Shown: positions 20,169-35,100, counted from the stretch's first letter. The stretch is 64,000 nucleotides of DNA from Cydia pomonella (GCF_033807575.1 NC_084727.1:2480001-2544000); one strand, 5' to 3'. Notes: generated by a model not told the origin, from the letters alone. Numbers and translations: made by a program.

Positions 20169-23100
20169 GTGAGTAGCATTTTCCCATTAATGCTTTTAAA
20201 TATTAAAACTGTATCATCTTCAAAGTCAGCGGCATAACTGTGGGGTAGAAAAGGAGGCAAAATGCCCCAGCTCCCTGGCATGGAAGGGACTCAAATTTGA
20301 CCAAGAGGCTAAATTTGAGCAAAGGCCTCCCAATGCACTCATTATCTGTGCGTGCGAATATCATAGCTTGGAGGTTTGCGGGGTGCTCCACGGGAATGAT
20401 TGCAGAGGCGCGCGTTGATTGTTTTCAGACGACCTTGCGCAGGCGCGCCGCATCCCTGGTGCGCCGGGTGCGGGACAGTCCCAACATCATCTTAAGAAGG
20501 ATAGGGGATAAGCCTGATTGTCCGCTAATGCTACACTGTGCGGGACTACATTCCCCTATGGGTTCCATACAGTGGTAGCTGGTAGGTTAAGTGTATAGGT
20601 TTAGGTATAATTTTTAGGCTTAGGTACTAACCCTTTTGAAAATGTTTTTTACTAACAAAATATATATATCACAGTTACATGAAGTAAATGTTTTCAAAAG
20701 TCCTATTCAATGAATTTGCCACAAGCTTCAGTTAGTATGATTGAGCCAGTGTTCAGATCAGTAATCTTGCAAACATTATTATAACTTAATCTTTCTATTT
20801 AGTCCATGGTTGATTGGTGGAGAATGCCTGTTAGTATTCAGAGGGCCCTCTGAATACAAAAATGTAATATTAATGTGGTTTGTATTGAATATTTACATAT
20901 TTTAATCAAAGGCAGATGTCATCAAAACATTCATATGGAAACCAGACTATCTTTGAAATCAGAAAATCAGAAATTATCACATTTATTCCTGATAAACTAT
21001 ATCATACAAAAGTATAGCATAACAAAGGAAGGAAACAAACAAACAAACAAATTAACCAATAAGAAAATTTTAAACATAGAATAAATAAATAGTTTACCAC
21101 GAAATGGCCCAAAAGTCAGCATTGATCTTCCGGCTAGACCATTTGTGGGTCACGAATGCAGCTGTACGACACGCATAAAACTGGACGCGACATTGCAGTG
21201 ATGAAAGGGGAAACTATAATCAAAACCTTAAAGGGTGTAAGTTGGTTTAATAGAAATAAAATCACCAAAACATTATTATCCTTCATTATTCTCCTTGGGT
21301 TTCAGGGCCTATAAATCCCGGTCTTTTTGTTTGGCTTGCGTGGGGCTATAGATCCAACATGTAGACGCCCCTTGGAAAGCTTTAATGTCATGTAGAACAC
21401 ATGCTGAAACCCGTTCACAGGTGCAACAATAGACACCCATGAACCATTGGGACTAATGTACGGTCCATGGATTGAAGTTTGGGTGGACATTTAGACTGGA
21501 TTATTGCAAAGACGCGGCATGTGCCATAACAATGTTAACAAATGTTAACATTATTATTTGTAAAGCAAGCAGGCAGTGGAAATAACTAATAATGCCTGTA
21601 TCCAGAGTCATCAGTAAAGTTTTCAGTGCTAAGTAGAATTTGCATTGTGCTTATCTAATTTATTCTTAAACTTCACGGGTCCACACACTTCGGGGGACAT
21701 CGTAACGAGCGAGCATACGAGTGAGGCAATTTCCTCACGCACAAACCGGCCTCACGCACAGATGTGCCTCGGCCGAGGATAAATTGCCTCGCGCGCAAGC
21801 TCGCTAGGCAATTTCCTCACGCACAAACCGGCCTCACGCACAGATGTGCCTCGGCCGAGGATAAATTGCCTCGCGCGCAAGCTCGCTCTGTGTGGACCCG
21901 GCTATTGACACTTTGGGCTGATACTATATCCTCTGGGAGTCTGTTCCAAGCTTTGACCACTCTGTTGCTAAAGAAGTGTCTATGAGTATTATTGTAGGAC
22001 CTGTGAGACACCTTATACTGATGACCCCTCAGACGGTTGTTATTGCATTCTAGCATCTTATGATAATCTTTGAGGCCATGTGTTGGCTCAGTATTTTGTA
22101 TGTCTCAATCAAGTCTCCACGTTCTCTGCACTTTCAAGGTTGTGAGGAAGTGGAGTCTTTCTTCATAGGACATGTTTTTGAGTTTCTGTATCTTGGTGAA
22201 ACTACATTGAAACATGTCTTATTTTCATTTATTTACAGTTGTATATTACTCCATATACCAATAGCAGTATAATTCTAGTTTAAAATAATTGATATTAACT
22301 AGGGTCATCACAAATAAAATTGTTATCAGATGAATATTCAGAGTAATTGAGATAAATGGGATCCCACCATATATTCCATTGAAAGTTTTGATGCTCCTTA
22401 TTTCCTTATTTCGTCCCGTCTAATTTCCTGGCTTCACACCCCCTCTTAAGTACGCCATTTGTACTTTTATATATACTTCGTGCAATCTTTAAATGTACAT
22501 TGTGCAACGAGGGGGGGTAATTGAAATTTTGTAATACTCGAGTTTGCAATATTCTGACCACCAGACTCTGGTGACCAGAGTTACACACAATGTTTTTCAT
22601 CACACTTGTAAAGAAAAAACTAAATTATAAGCGAAATAATTCTTGAATATGGTGATACATCAAACATCCATCCGCCATATTGCCAATATTTTAAATGGCT
22701 ATTAAATTAATAAAATTAAATATTTTTTGACATAAACAATAAAAAATAATTATAAATGTCAGTATTTTAAAAGTAAAACTCATTTATACATTATAACTAC
22801 TGGGTCGTATGAATTAGTGACACAATTAAAAAATACCAGCCCAGTGCGAGTTCGTATTACTCGCGCACCGAGGGTTCCATACAAACTTTGAATTATCTGG
22901 TGTATCTTTAAAGGCGAAAGAGTTAAGATCACATATACTAACCATAATTGTGTACAGCGCCATCTATCGGCAAATTGTTAACTAATTTGTTAACTAATTT
23001 GCGCGATGTAATGCACGTATGTTGGTTTTTCGAGGATAATTCTCTATCATGTGAACCGATTTCAAAAGTTGATCATTTGTTTGAAAAAATATGTATTTAA

Positions 23101-26100
23101 TATAATCTTATAGTAATTTCAGGTGTAATAAACACACGTAAAGTTGGTTAAATTGGAAACTGAATTAGGAAAGTTATTTTGTTACTTAAAAAAAGTTACG
23201 AAGATAGAGGCCTGATTATATATTGCCTATAAAATTAATAGTAATCTAATATTATGTAAAAATTTCATAATTTTTCGCCGGTTAATTGCCGCTCTGCCGA
23301 GGGTAACACGCGCGTTGCCTCTGCCGAGGCATGTCTACATGAGCCGTTTGCCGCACGAGAGAATTTCCTCGCGACGCTGCTCGCTCTGTGTGGACCCGCA
23401 TATTCCCACGAATAGTGTCTAATTCTTGTTTCCTTTATGGCCTGGATTCCCTTTAAGACAAATCTCATACTGGTTTTCAACTGATTAAAAAATAAATAAT
23501 GTTTTAATTTGGTAATATTTGCTAAAACTAGAAAGCAAAGGATTTTTTTAGAATAACATTTGCAAATAAAGAAATAAAACTATATATAAAACCATACTAA
23601 TCATATCCAACTTTAGACCATGACCAACGAAAAATCTTAAGCCAAATTGTATAGTCTATAAAGCCCCTTAATAATAAATTTTCATAAAATTCCAGATATG
23701 AACGTCGAAAAATCATAGACAAAATCTCATCTCATATCGACTCAAAAAAAGCAAGTAAACTCGCTGACAAAATTATAGCATTGGCATCCGAACTAGTTTC
23801 CTCTTCAAAATCCTCCAAACGCAAGCACGAAGAGCGAGATGACAGAAAAGAAAAGGACAGCAAGCGGTCTCGTCATGAGGATAAGAAGGAGAGAGAGGAT
23901 GATAGAGAGAGAGAGAAGGATAAAAATGGGAATGGTGTGGAGGTTATGCCGTTACCGGTGCAGGGTTCGGAGACTATTGGCTCGAAGATTACTGGGCTGA
24001 GCGCTGATCGGATTAAGGTAAGAATAAATTTTAGTTCTTTTTATATAGGCTGTTTTGTCAATGTTTTAGCAATATGCTTTTAAAAGTGAATATTTAACCG
24101 TTCTTGACGTTTTTAGGGTTCCGTACCCAAAGGGTCAAACGGGAGCCTATTACTGAGACTTCGCTGTCCGTCCGTCCATTCGTCTGTCACCAGGCTGTAT
24201 CTCATGAACCGTGATAGCTGGACAGTTGAAATTTTCACAGATGATGTATTTCTGTTGCCGCTATAACAACAAATACTAAAAACGGAATTAAATAAATATT
24301 TACGGGGGGCTCCCATACAACAAACATTTTTTTTTGCCGTTTTTATAAATAATGGTACTGAACCCTTCGTCCGACTCGCACTTGTCCGGTTTTTAAAGAG
24401 AAACTACATCAATGACGACCGGTCTGGCCTAGTGGGTAGTGACCCTGCCTATGAAGCCGATGGTCCCGGGTTCGAATCCCGGTAAGGCCATTTATTTGTG
24501 TGATAAACATAGAAATTTATTCCTGAGTCTTGGGTGTTTTCTATGTATATAAGTATGTATTTATCTATATACGTATGTACATCGTCGCCTAGTACCCATA
24601 GAACAAGCTTTGCTTAGTTTGGGGCTAAGTCGATCTGTGTAAGATTGTCCCCAAGTATTTATTTATTTATTTATGAGTTAACAATATAATTTCCTCCAGT
24701 CAAAATGAATTATTTGACATACATTATGGTAGGGGAGCCCAAAAGGGGATTTTTGCAGTTACTCGATCGTGTCAGATTAAAATAGAAGTGATACCTTGCT
24801 TCCCGTGGAGTCTATCTTTTAATCACTTAACCGTCTTGCTGTCTGTTGGTCCGTTGGATGGTGAAGGGTTAAATCGTTAAATAGATTGTGGAATTGCTAA
24901 TTTTGGTCCAAGTTAACGCTATAATTGTGCTATTACTTAATCTGACCATTATTTGTACGCATTTTCTGAATCTGACGTCTGAATCTACAGTGTAAAAATC
25001 GTGTTTCCAAATTGTTACCGTCAAATTAAGGAAATGCGTACATATAATTGTCAGCACAATTATAACATAAACTTTTACCAAAATGACCAAATTCACAATC
25101 TGCTTCACGATTTTTTTTATCCGCCCACAAATCGTCCTCAATTTTTCAAAATCTGTAAACGCCACTAGAAGCTTGAATTTTCCGTAACCAAGCAGGCATT
25201 GTATAAACACTTCAAATTTCATTCTATTTGAATCAGTACTTTAAGAATTATAACTAGTCAATGTTTCTTAATTTTGTCACTCACTGACTGATTGACCGAT
25301 CATCAAAAGTCTAAGGCACTTCTAGCAGACATAGAAGCTTTAAATTTAGAATACAATTAGTGTTTTATGTATAAATCAAGGAACAACTCAAATATTTTGC
25401 AATTGTTTTTAGATACACTAACTGCATAAATAACTTTGTAATTCCATATAAATGTATAGGATTACACAGTCACATTTGCAGTGAATGAATCAGTGCCCCT
25501 GTATATGTATAATATAATGGAAATCAAGAAGTAGAAGGGACTGGTAAGGAAAAAAGTGGGTATATCTACAAAAAGAAATGAGATGCCATCAAAAACATAA
25601 CTTGTAAAAAAAAACAAGTCTCGCAACTCAGTTCTACCGTAAAAAGTTGTGACATCCATGTAATACCTATAGCTAACCTAAAAACATTTTATAGTGACCA
25701 TATCGATAATAAAAATCTTTTATGTTTTAAAATATTATGTTTGTGTGATGAGCACAGATATTTGTTCCTGAGTCATGGATGTTTTTGTTTATTATAAATA
25801 TTCCATAACATGTTGTATGTTCCTATAATATATATATATTATCTTTAGTCAAATTTAATCAATTTTTCGAAATCATCGCCCAAATAGGACGCAAAAATGG
25901 ATATATGTTCCCAAAGACAGAGAACACTGATCATCACTGGATCTTCACGTTCACAGGGATCTTGCGGAATAGTTATTGAGAAAAAAAATATAATTAAATA
26001 AATAAATATTATAGGACATTATTACACAAATTTTATTTTTATTTATTTTATTTTTTTATTTATTTCAAATAACAAATTGCGCCTTACAGCTAATGCCAAA

Positions 26101-29100
26101 GCGGCACAAATTGGAACACATTAACAACATAAAGCATTAACATTATAAAGCAATAACAATAACACATGAACATGAAATTGACTAAGCCCCACAGTAAGCT
26201 CAACAAGGCTTGTGTTGTGGGTACTTAAACAACGATATATATATAATATAAAAATACTTAAATACATAGAAAACACCCAAAACTCAGGAACAAATGTCCG
26301 TGCTCATCACACAAATAAATGCCCTTACCAGGATTTGAACCCCGGACCATCGGCTTCATAGGAGGGTCATTACCCACTAGGACAGAACAGTCATCAAAAT
26401 AATTACATATATTTATGACTGATAATGATATATATGAATATATGAAATAATAATATCGTGATACTAAACCTAAAGTAAATTTAATTTTATTGTTATTTTA
26501 ATGGATTGTGTTAGTTAAGTACCTGTGAGTTTTTTTTATTTATTATTTATTAAACAATTTTTAGCTGTCAATTATTAAAATACAATTTATTTTAGGTGAT
26601 GATGGCGAACGCCCAGAAAGAGATAGAGGAACGGAAAAGAGCTCTCGTAGCCATGAAAGGGGAAAAGGCGCCTGTTACCACCGCAGCTGCTACAGCGCAG
26701 CAAATAAAGGCGAGTTTACCCTCCAAGACCATGCCGCCGCCGGCCGTCATCAAGCCGGTCCTGTACTCTAAGCCAGGTGAGCGTTCATTGGCTACGTAAT
26801 CCTAAGAACATCCTTCCACCCCAGAGGGTAAACTAGGCCTTGTTGAGATTAATCCGGTTTCCTCACGATGTTTTCCTTCACCGACAGGCGACTGGTAAAT
26901 ATCAAATGATATTTCGTACATAAGTTCCGAAAAACTCATTGGTACGAGCGGGGGTTTGAATCCGCGACCTCCGGATTGCAAGTCGCACGCTCATACCGCT
27001 GGGCCACCAGCGCTTAATGCATGGAGTTTAGTGTCCGATCGAAACATGTTTTTTTGCCGAAACCGAAACCGAAGGGTCGGGTTTGGCTCTAGCTTCGGTC
27101 GAAACCGAAACTTTTGTAGACATGTTAAAATCGTTGAATAAATGTCATGAAACCGCTTTTATACACATATTAATATTGCGTCGACCGTCCAGTGGCGCCG
27201 CCATTAGGGGAAAATACTCCAATAAACCAATTAATTTCTGTATAAATTAATCAGTATATTAATAATGATCCCCAACTTTTGGTCTTTGTCACATAGTTCA
27301 GTTTCACAGTAAGAAGTACCATTTCGTAAGTTTCGGCCCGGCCATTTTTTGGCCGAAACCATACCTACGGCGACATGAGTTTTGGCCGAAACTGGCCAAA
27401 ACCGAGACCGAAACTTCGGTCGGATGCTAATTGAGTCCTTTTAAGCTAACTTTCGACCTATTTCAATAGAACAAAGTGAATATCATTGTAAACGTCATAA
27501 TTTCATAGAAATGACGTTGCCACATTTTGTAATTGCAAATGCCAAGGACTACTGAATCTGCTTGGGTGTCTAATCCCAATAGCGTAGGCAATAGTTTTTG
27601 TAGTTAGGCAGTCAGAGAGTTTCATAGTGATGAAAGGGGAGAAGGCTCCTGTAACCGCCGCGGCTGCTACAGCGCAGCAGATAAAGGCAAAGAGAATTTT
27701 AAATATGTATTGTCATTGAAAACTTTATAGCCACAGTAAATTTACTGCCATCTTTCGACACATGATTAAAACTTTAAACGCCATTTGACTTTGATACTTA
27801 TTCTTTCACTGATAAACCATTCATTCAAAATTCAATTTCATTTCATTTTAAATTTGCGGCCGTGTGTCTATAGATACCGAGCTGCTACGCAAGGCATTTT
27901 CTTCGCGAGGCTCTGGATCCTAGTGATACAATGTTAATGTATTCTGTTGCAGACGCCTCGGCCGTCCAGAGCGCCGAGGAACTGGAAAAGCAGAGGAAGA
28001 TAGCGGAGCTGCAGGCGCGCATACAGAGAAAACTGGCTGGTAAATTTATTTATTGAAAAAAAGACTGACAATGTCTCGAGATGGACCGATATGGAGTTTG
28101 CCGAATACAAATATTCGGGTCATATCTTAACGAACCGAATATTTGGCCGAATTATTCGGGTCATTTCTATCATTGTAATAAATAATTTAGAAACGCTTCA
28201 ATAGTCAAAGTCAAAATATTCTTTATTCAAACAGGCCTAGCAACAAGCACTTTTAAATCGTCAAATTTTACAAATATCATCTAAATATCAGAGCAATTTA
28301 TTGATGCAGTTATTATTGTTCTAAAAAAAAACATTGAACTATTATAGATATGGTAAACTTAATAATAAGAATTTCACAAAAGGATCGTCAAACATCAAAA
28401 TTGTATAAAAATACTAGTCTAGAACCTTTCTAGAATAAAATCTAAATGTCAAACATATACATTGAATTATCAATTTCATCATTAATAACATAACAATAAA
28501 TAATTCATATAGCTGGGTCCACACAGCGAGCATACGCGAGGCAATTTCCTCACGCACAATACGGCCAGTTTAGACGTGCCTCGGCCGAACCGGCGCGCGC
28601 GTTTTCCTCGGCCGAGACGGCGCGCTCGGCCGACTATATCTACTTGGCCTGCAACCCTTCGTTTCCCGTCCTTTATAATAATGTACTATTGTATTGTAGT
28701 ACGGGTGATTTTCCGCAACTCGACGACTGGCGCCTATTTTGCGTGACAAGGGGGGGTGGAGGGTTGGCTACTCTTGCCAGCCCAGCTCCTCGAGGAATCC
28801 TATCAAACCTTTGATGTTGAGTAGGACCTCAGGGAGGTCTCTCATGTTGAGTAGGACCTCAGGGAGGTCTCTCGGGGATCCGAGATGTTTTGCCCTGTAT
28901 GGGGCCACTCCGCTGCATTCCAGCACCACGTGAGAGGCTGTTTCTTCTGTCTCCATGCATCCTCGGCATAGGGGACTGTCTGTGACACCTGTTATGAAAA
29001 GATGTTTGTTAAATAGTCCAAGACCTGTTATGACACTGGCTACCATACTCAGTCGGACCTTCCCTAGTTGAAGGAGCGCCTTTGTGAGCTTTCCGTTGTT

Positions 29101-32100
29101 TTTTTTTTTTTTTTAAACGATAGACAAGCGTTTGATTTGCAGCATTGAGCGTACCTTGCTAAACGGTATCGGAAGAATCGGTTCCGGACCAATCGCTCCT
29201 GCACCCGATCCTTGCCTGGCAAGCTCGTCCGCAGCATCGTTACCCCGGGATCCACTGTTAATAATGTAGTATTAAATGTTGTTGTGTTGAAGGTGGAGCC
29301 CTGGCGGGCGCGGGCGGCGCGGGCCCGGCGCCGCTCATCCTGGACCGCGAGGGCCGCACCGTGGACACCACGGGCCGGCGCGTGCAGCTCACGCACGTGG
29401 CGCCCACGCTCAAGGTACCAACCAGTACACATTACAATACTACATTGTGCAACGGGGGGTTAGTGAAAATTTGGATACGAGGGTGGTAATTTCCGACAGA
29501 CGCAGGCTGGAGGGAATTAAAGACCCGAGTTTACAATATTCTTACCCCCGGAGTTACACATAATGTTTTTCATCACACTTGCGGAGAGAAAACTAAATTC
29601 TAAGCGAAATAATTCTCAAATACAAACATCAATAAATTTTTCGTGTTATGGCTCCATCAAGGTGTATATCAAACATTCATCCGCCATATTGTCATTAGTT
29701 GACAAGTTAGGCATCGAAGGCACAGGCCTATTCGGCATTCAGCCACGATTGAAAATTATGTAAAAATATTTTAAACGGCTTTTGAATTAATCAAATTATA
29801 TAATTTTAAACTTCAACGAAATATTAAATTATAAATGTCAGTATTTTAAAAATAAAACTCATTTATGCTACTTGGTTTGTATGTTTAAGTGACATAATTT
29901 TAAAGAAAAGCTAGTTATAGCTTTTTTTTCAGAATCCATTACTCCCGAGGGAACAAAATAGCCCTTTGTCCTTCAGTACACCTGCATGAAATAAGATAAT
30001 TTTCGAGCAAGTGTGATGAAATAGTATTTTTTAATACAGTTACTCAAAAAGTGATACTTTACGTAGCTGTTTCGCGTGCGGAAAGTTGGATTTCGTGAAC
30101 TAGTGCTTTTTACTTTTCCACTTGTTCCAACTCATGACTACTTATCACTTTAAAGGTCGTAATCAACATAGAAACCTACTGTTAATGTAAAAATAATAAA
30201 TATAAGCATAATTCATATTTTATTACTTACCTCTTCATCATTATAACAAGTTTATTTTTTAATATTGAATATTGAAAAACCGTTCTTAATAAGTTGTCTG
30301 AATGGAACGGAATAGCTGCCGAAACGCCTGTCAAAGCAGATGCGTTTGTTCTTACTGCAAGAATGTTTTAGGAAGGCAACATTCTATATTGTTTTCATAC
30401 AATTTAAATATACGACACACAAATAATCGTAAATAACGATACTTAGGTAATAATAGCATAATCTTTTATATTTAAAGAAAGAAAGAAGAAAGAAATGACA
30501 TTTATTCCATAAAGCACACATACACAGGACAAGAAGATTAAAGAAATAAGATAGAAAGATAATGATAAGAACAACAAAACAAAAACAAAAAAACAACAGA
30601 TATAAATTATGTACACATTAAAATCCGAAAATTACACACTTGGGTCCAGCAATGTGTGCAGTAGGGAAAAGACCCTGTCTCAGCATATTGTTGCTATTCG
30701 CAAACGAGGCAAATTGCAACGCTGTTATTCTGCCAAGGCCTTGGGGAGTGACATATAAATATTAATAAATAGGTTTATATAGTAATATAAATGGGTATTA
30801 CAAAAAAAACTAATAATCTAGTAAATTAATAGTTACTGAAATTTAATTAAAATATTAAATATTTACAATTGTTTGTCTTGTCTTATATAACATGTATAAA
30901 AAAGTACTTGTTGTTTTTCTTATTTTTTCGCAACTGTATTAAAAAAAACGTTCGATACACGTGCGGAAATGTCATTCCGCAGTAGCATCGAAATGTACTA
31001 TTATATCATCGTGATATAATAGAGAGCTTTTCAGTCGAGTGCCGTGTTTTGGCAACGAGCTTGTTGAGTTGCCTAAGTAAGGTACGAGATTGAAAAGCCT
31101 GATTATATCACTATTGTACACAATATTTGTTCTACGAGTCATCTATGGAAGCGCGGCAGCAAGTGATTGATTTTTAGGGATACGAACCCAACGGGTCAAA
31201 CGGGACCCTATTACTGAGACTTCACTGTCCGTCCGTCCGTTTGTCACCAGGCTGTATCTCATGAACCGTGATAGCTAGACAGTTGAAATATTTCTGTTGC
31301 CGCTATAACAACAAATATTAAAAACAGAATAAAATAAATATTTCTTTCCAAGCTCGAGGTTCTCATCCAATCACCGAAGTTAAGCAACGTCGGGCGGGGT
31401 CAGTACTTGGATGGGTGACCGTTTTTATAGATAATGGTACGGAACCCTTCCTGTGCGAGGCCGACTCGCACTTGGTCGATTTTTTTATGATTTGATTGGC
31501 ATTTTTATCCTAGTATCTACAAGAGACATAGACATATAATTTTTTTATTTAACACCACATTGAAAAATGTTTACAGGCAATGCTACAAAACATTACAAGC
31601 CTTAAAATGAAATTTAATTAGGCACAAATTTATGTTTACATGTAGATATAAAAAACTTTTAAAATTATGATCCTAAAAAGGAGCGAGCCTCAGCATGTGC
31701 TGCAGCAGGCTTACCTACTACAACGCTGTTTTTCAGGCCGACCTTTCGAAGAGCAGATTCCTTATTAAAGAAATCCTTAGAATAGGGTTGTTTCCAATTT
31801 TTCGAAACGCTTGTATTACGTTCTATATTAACTAAAAGTTGCCCTAAAATTCAACTTTTATACGAAAAACTGCTTTAAATATGTTAAATTAACAAAATAT
31901 ATTTTGACAGATGCTTTCGCGCCCAAAACGCTCTTTGAAAATTGTGTGACGTCACCGTTTACGGTTTGACACATAACTACATACACACGTAGAAGATACG
32001 AACTGTCAACAGACATTTGTCATTTGTTGTTTCTCGCCTAACTGTCAACAGTGTCAATCCGAGAGTTTTGACGTCATCAGAATCTTCAATGACGTTTCCA

Positions 32101-35100
32101 GTTCGGTCACGTGACGTGTGCCAAAAGATATTTTAAATTCAATATTTACAAAAATATGGTCATTACAGGTCCCCTAAAAGTAGTTTAACATGTTCTTATA
32201 ATCCAAAAGAATTTATTGGGATACAATTCTGCCCTAAGATTTGTAGATGGAAACAACCCTATTTCAATAGTACATTACGATACAAGTGCGAAAAATAGGA
32301 AATTCGAAACGAGTGGCGATAAATTAAAACACGACCGAAGGGAGTGTTTTAAATTGACACGAGTTGCGAATTACTTATTCGCACATGTATCGTACGACGT
32401 TTTACAGTACATATGGCCCTTTAAATGTTCGACACAGTAGCGTAATATGCAAATTTTCGCACTAGTGCTATAAAGTAGCACCATATGTACTGTAAACGTT
32501 ATTTTTTATATCAGGCCAACATTAGAGCGAAGCGTCGCGAGGAGTTCAAAGCGCAGCTGTCCGGGGCGGCCACGGCGGAGCCGGCGGGCGACGCGGCCTG
32601 GATGGACCCGCGCGTGGCCGCCAAGCCCGCCGCCCGCGCCAGGCGCGCGCTCCGCTTCCACGAGCCGGGGAAGTTCAGGCAGCAAGCCGAGAGGCTTAGG
32701 ATGAAGGTACAGTTCATTTTATTGACACAGTTTGTAGCCGGCTAACTGAAGCGGTAATAACTAAATGAAAACGGGTTCTTATAGTAAAAATAATAAATAA
32801 TAAACCTAGGGGTTGTTAGAATTGCCTCGATCACTATTAGTTGCCTGCGGAAAGCAAAGTACAGTCAGCGAAGAAAGCTTGTACCAAAAATGTTTTTTTT
32901 TTTGTTGCAAATAACTTATTTCTTCTAACAAATTATTTAACCTTTTGAATGCCTCGCCTATCGTCGTCATCGTCTCGATACCCAGCTGTAGCCGCGCGTG
33001 TCAGTTGACGTCTGTGAAGGTCAAAAAGTTAATATATTTCCTTACGTTTCAGGCCCAACTAGAGAAGCTTCAGAACGAGATATCCCAAATCGCGCGCAAG
33101 ACGGGCATCTCATCGGCCACCAAACTAGCGCTCCTCGCGTCCGATAAGACGGACAGCGACTCCGTGCCGGACATAGAATGGTAACGTACTAGGGTAGATA
33201 TACACATTTCTCTATAGTATGGTTTGCAAACCATACTATAGAGAAATATGTAGGCTTCGAGTACTCATTCCATATACAGGGTGATTCCTGGGTCGTGATC
33301 CAGAACCACTTTTTCTGAATCTATAAATGATTTATATTATCATACGGTAGTATTTGGTTGAAAGATAATTAGTTTAATTTTTATTATTTTTCAAGTAAAA
33401 TTAATCTTATATGAAGTAATCATGGTCACCCTATGACTTTTGACATACGCTGTATGGAAAGCGACAAGACGTCACATTGAGTAGGGTGACCAAACTGTAC
33501 GCAAACATGTTTTTTTCTACTTGTCATCTGAAAAATAATCATAATTATTCTCTTGCTCCACGACCCCGAAATCACCCTGTATAGATACAAAGACAGAATG
33601 ATTCCGTTCCCAACGTATAATGGTAAACGCACTATAATTTGTTTTTTAGCATTAGAAAACGGCTAAATTTTTTTTGACTATTGAATAAACTTAATCAATA
33701 AGTCACAACAAATATGTAACAATTATAAAACATATGATCATTTAATTTACATTCATTTTGTTTCATAAGTAACACTTACTATTTTTTTTAGCGATTTCAT
33801 TAAAATTACATCGATTTTTCTAATGCTAAAAAAAAACTAAGCATTATCATAGATAAAGCTATACCATAGAGGAATAAGTAGTCTTCGAGTGCTCACTCCA
33901 TAGATACAGATTAGTAGGCAAATCTGGCAATCGTTTGGTAATAGTAGTTTATGGACTGCTACATAATGAAAGGCATTAAAACACAAGTGTGGGCTTAAGA
34001 AACGAACGAAGTGAGTGCCTAGTTATGTAGAGTTACATACCTACACTATTTTATCTACACACATATTATAAACTTTCTACTATATATTCATTAACCCAAA
34101 TTACAGCCAACGTTGGGGCATCGTTGCTCTTTCGGCGGAACTCGCGGATATGTGGCGGCGTCTCCGAAATAATTTTATCGCTTATTTTGCACGAAACTAT
34201 TCATATAGTTGCTTTAAAAACAACAAAATAAATTCATTGTATACTTAAAACTAATTAAAAGATAAACTGTACGTCAAATGGCGGTAAATGAAAACTTTTT
34301 TCACGCATATCACTTATATCATTTGTAGTTTTTTTTTATTCAGAGACAAACTAGAGTCGGGGGCCTATTTCCGTATCATTCGATACAAACTCACATGCGA
34401 AATTTATCAAAATCGTATGCAATTGATATTTCATGTCGAACAAAAAGGCAACTCGACTGATATTATACTCTGTATCTTTAGGTATTTAAATAAAAGTAAA
34501 CAAACAGTTGGTACATTTTCGGGTAGTTATAACATTTATTGGCTAACAAACCAAATACAAAACCGCCTGGATCTGTCACTGAACGACCTGACTTTAACCT
34601 ACATTATATGATCATGTGATGTTCTCATCTACCCTCAACTGGCTTAAGGAGCCATTTGAGGGTAGATTTTGTTTACTTTTATTTAAATACCTAAAGATAC
34701 AGAGTATAGAATAGAGGTCCAATCGAATTCGTTTTTTTCAGAGATTTTCGAAATTTGAATGTCATGACCAAATCCATTTTTATGTAGTAAACAAGCAAAA
34801 AAACCGGACAAGTGCGAGTCGGACTCGCCCACCGAGGGTTCCGTACTTTTTAGTATTTGTTGTTATAGCGGCAACAAAAATACATCATCTGTGAAAATTT
34901 CAACTGTCTAGCTATCACGGTTCATAAGATACAGCCTGGTGACAGATGGATGGACGGACGGTCAGCGGAGTCTTAGTAATAGGGTTCGTTTTACCCTTTG
35001 GGTACGGAACCCTAATTACATCATTTTCACAGATAAGAAATTTGCTGTAACAAAACAGTTTATCGTAATGTTGGCTATTATTTACGAATTTTGAAGGCAT

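Noticed and set aside
24869..25222. 117-residue minus-strand ORF in PRPF3 intron 2
   Set aside because: No motif, signal peptide or splice context. Ile/Val/Thr-rich by base composition only.
29212..29463. 83-residue plus-strand ORF and the minus-strand ORF 29064-29432
   Set aside because: Both are out-of-frame shadows over PRPF3 exon 5, whose real frame matches Prp3 and joins its neighbours in phase.
34288..34611. 107-residue plus-strand ORF
   Set aside because: Half of it is the 241-bp MITE at 34466. The empty-site comparison shows it did not exist before the insertion.
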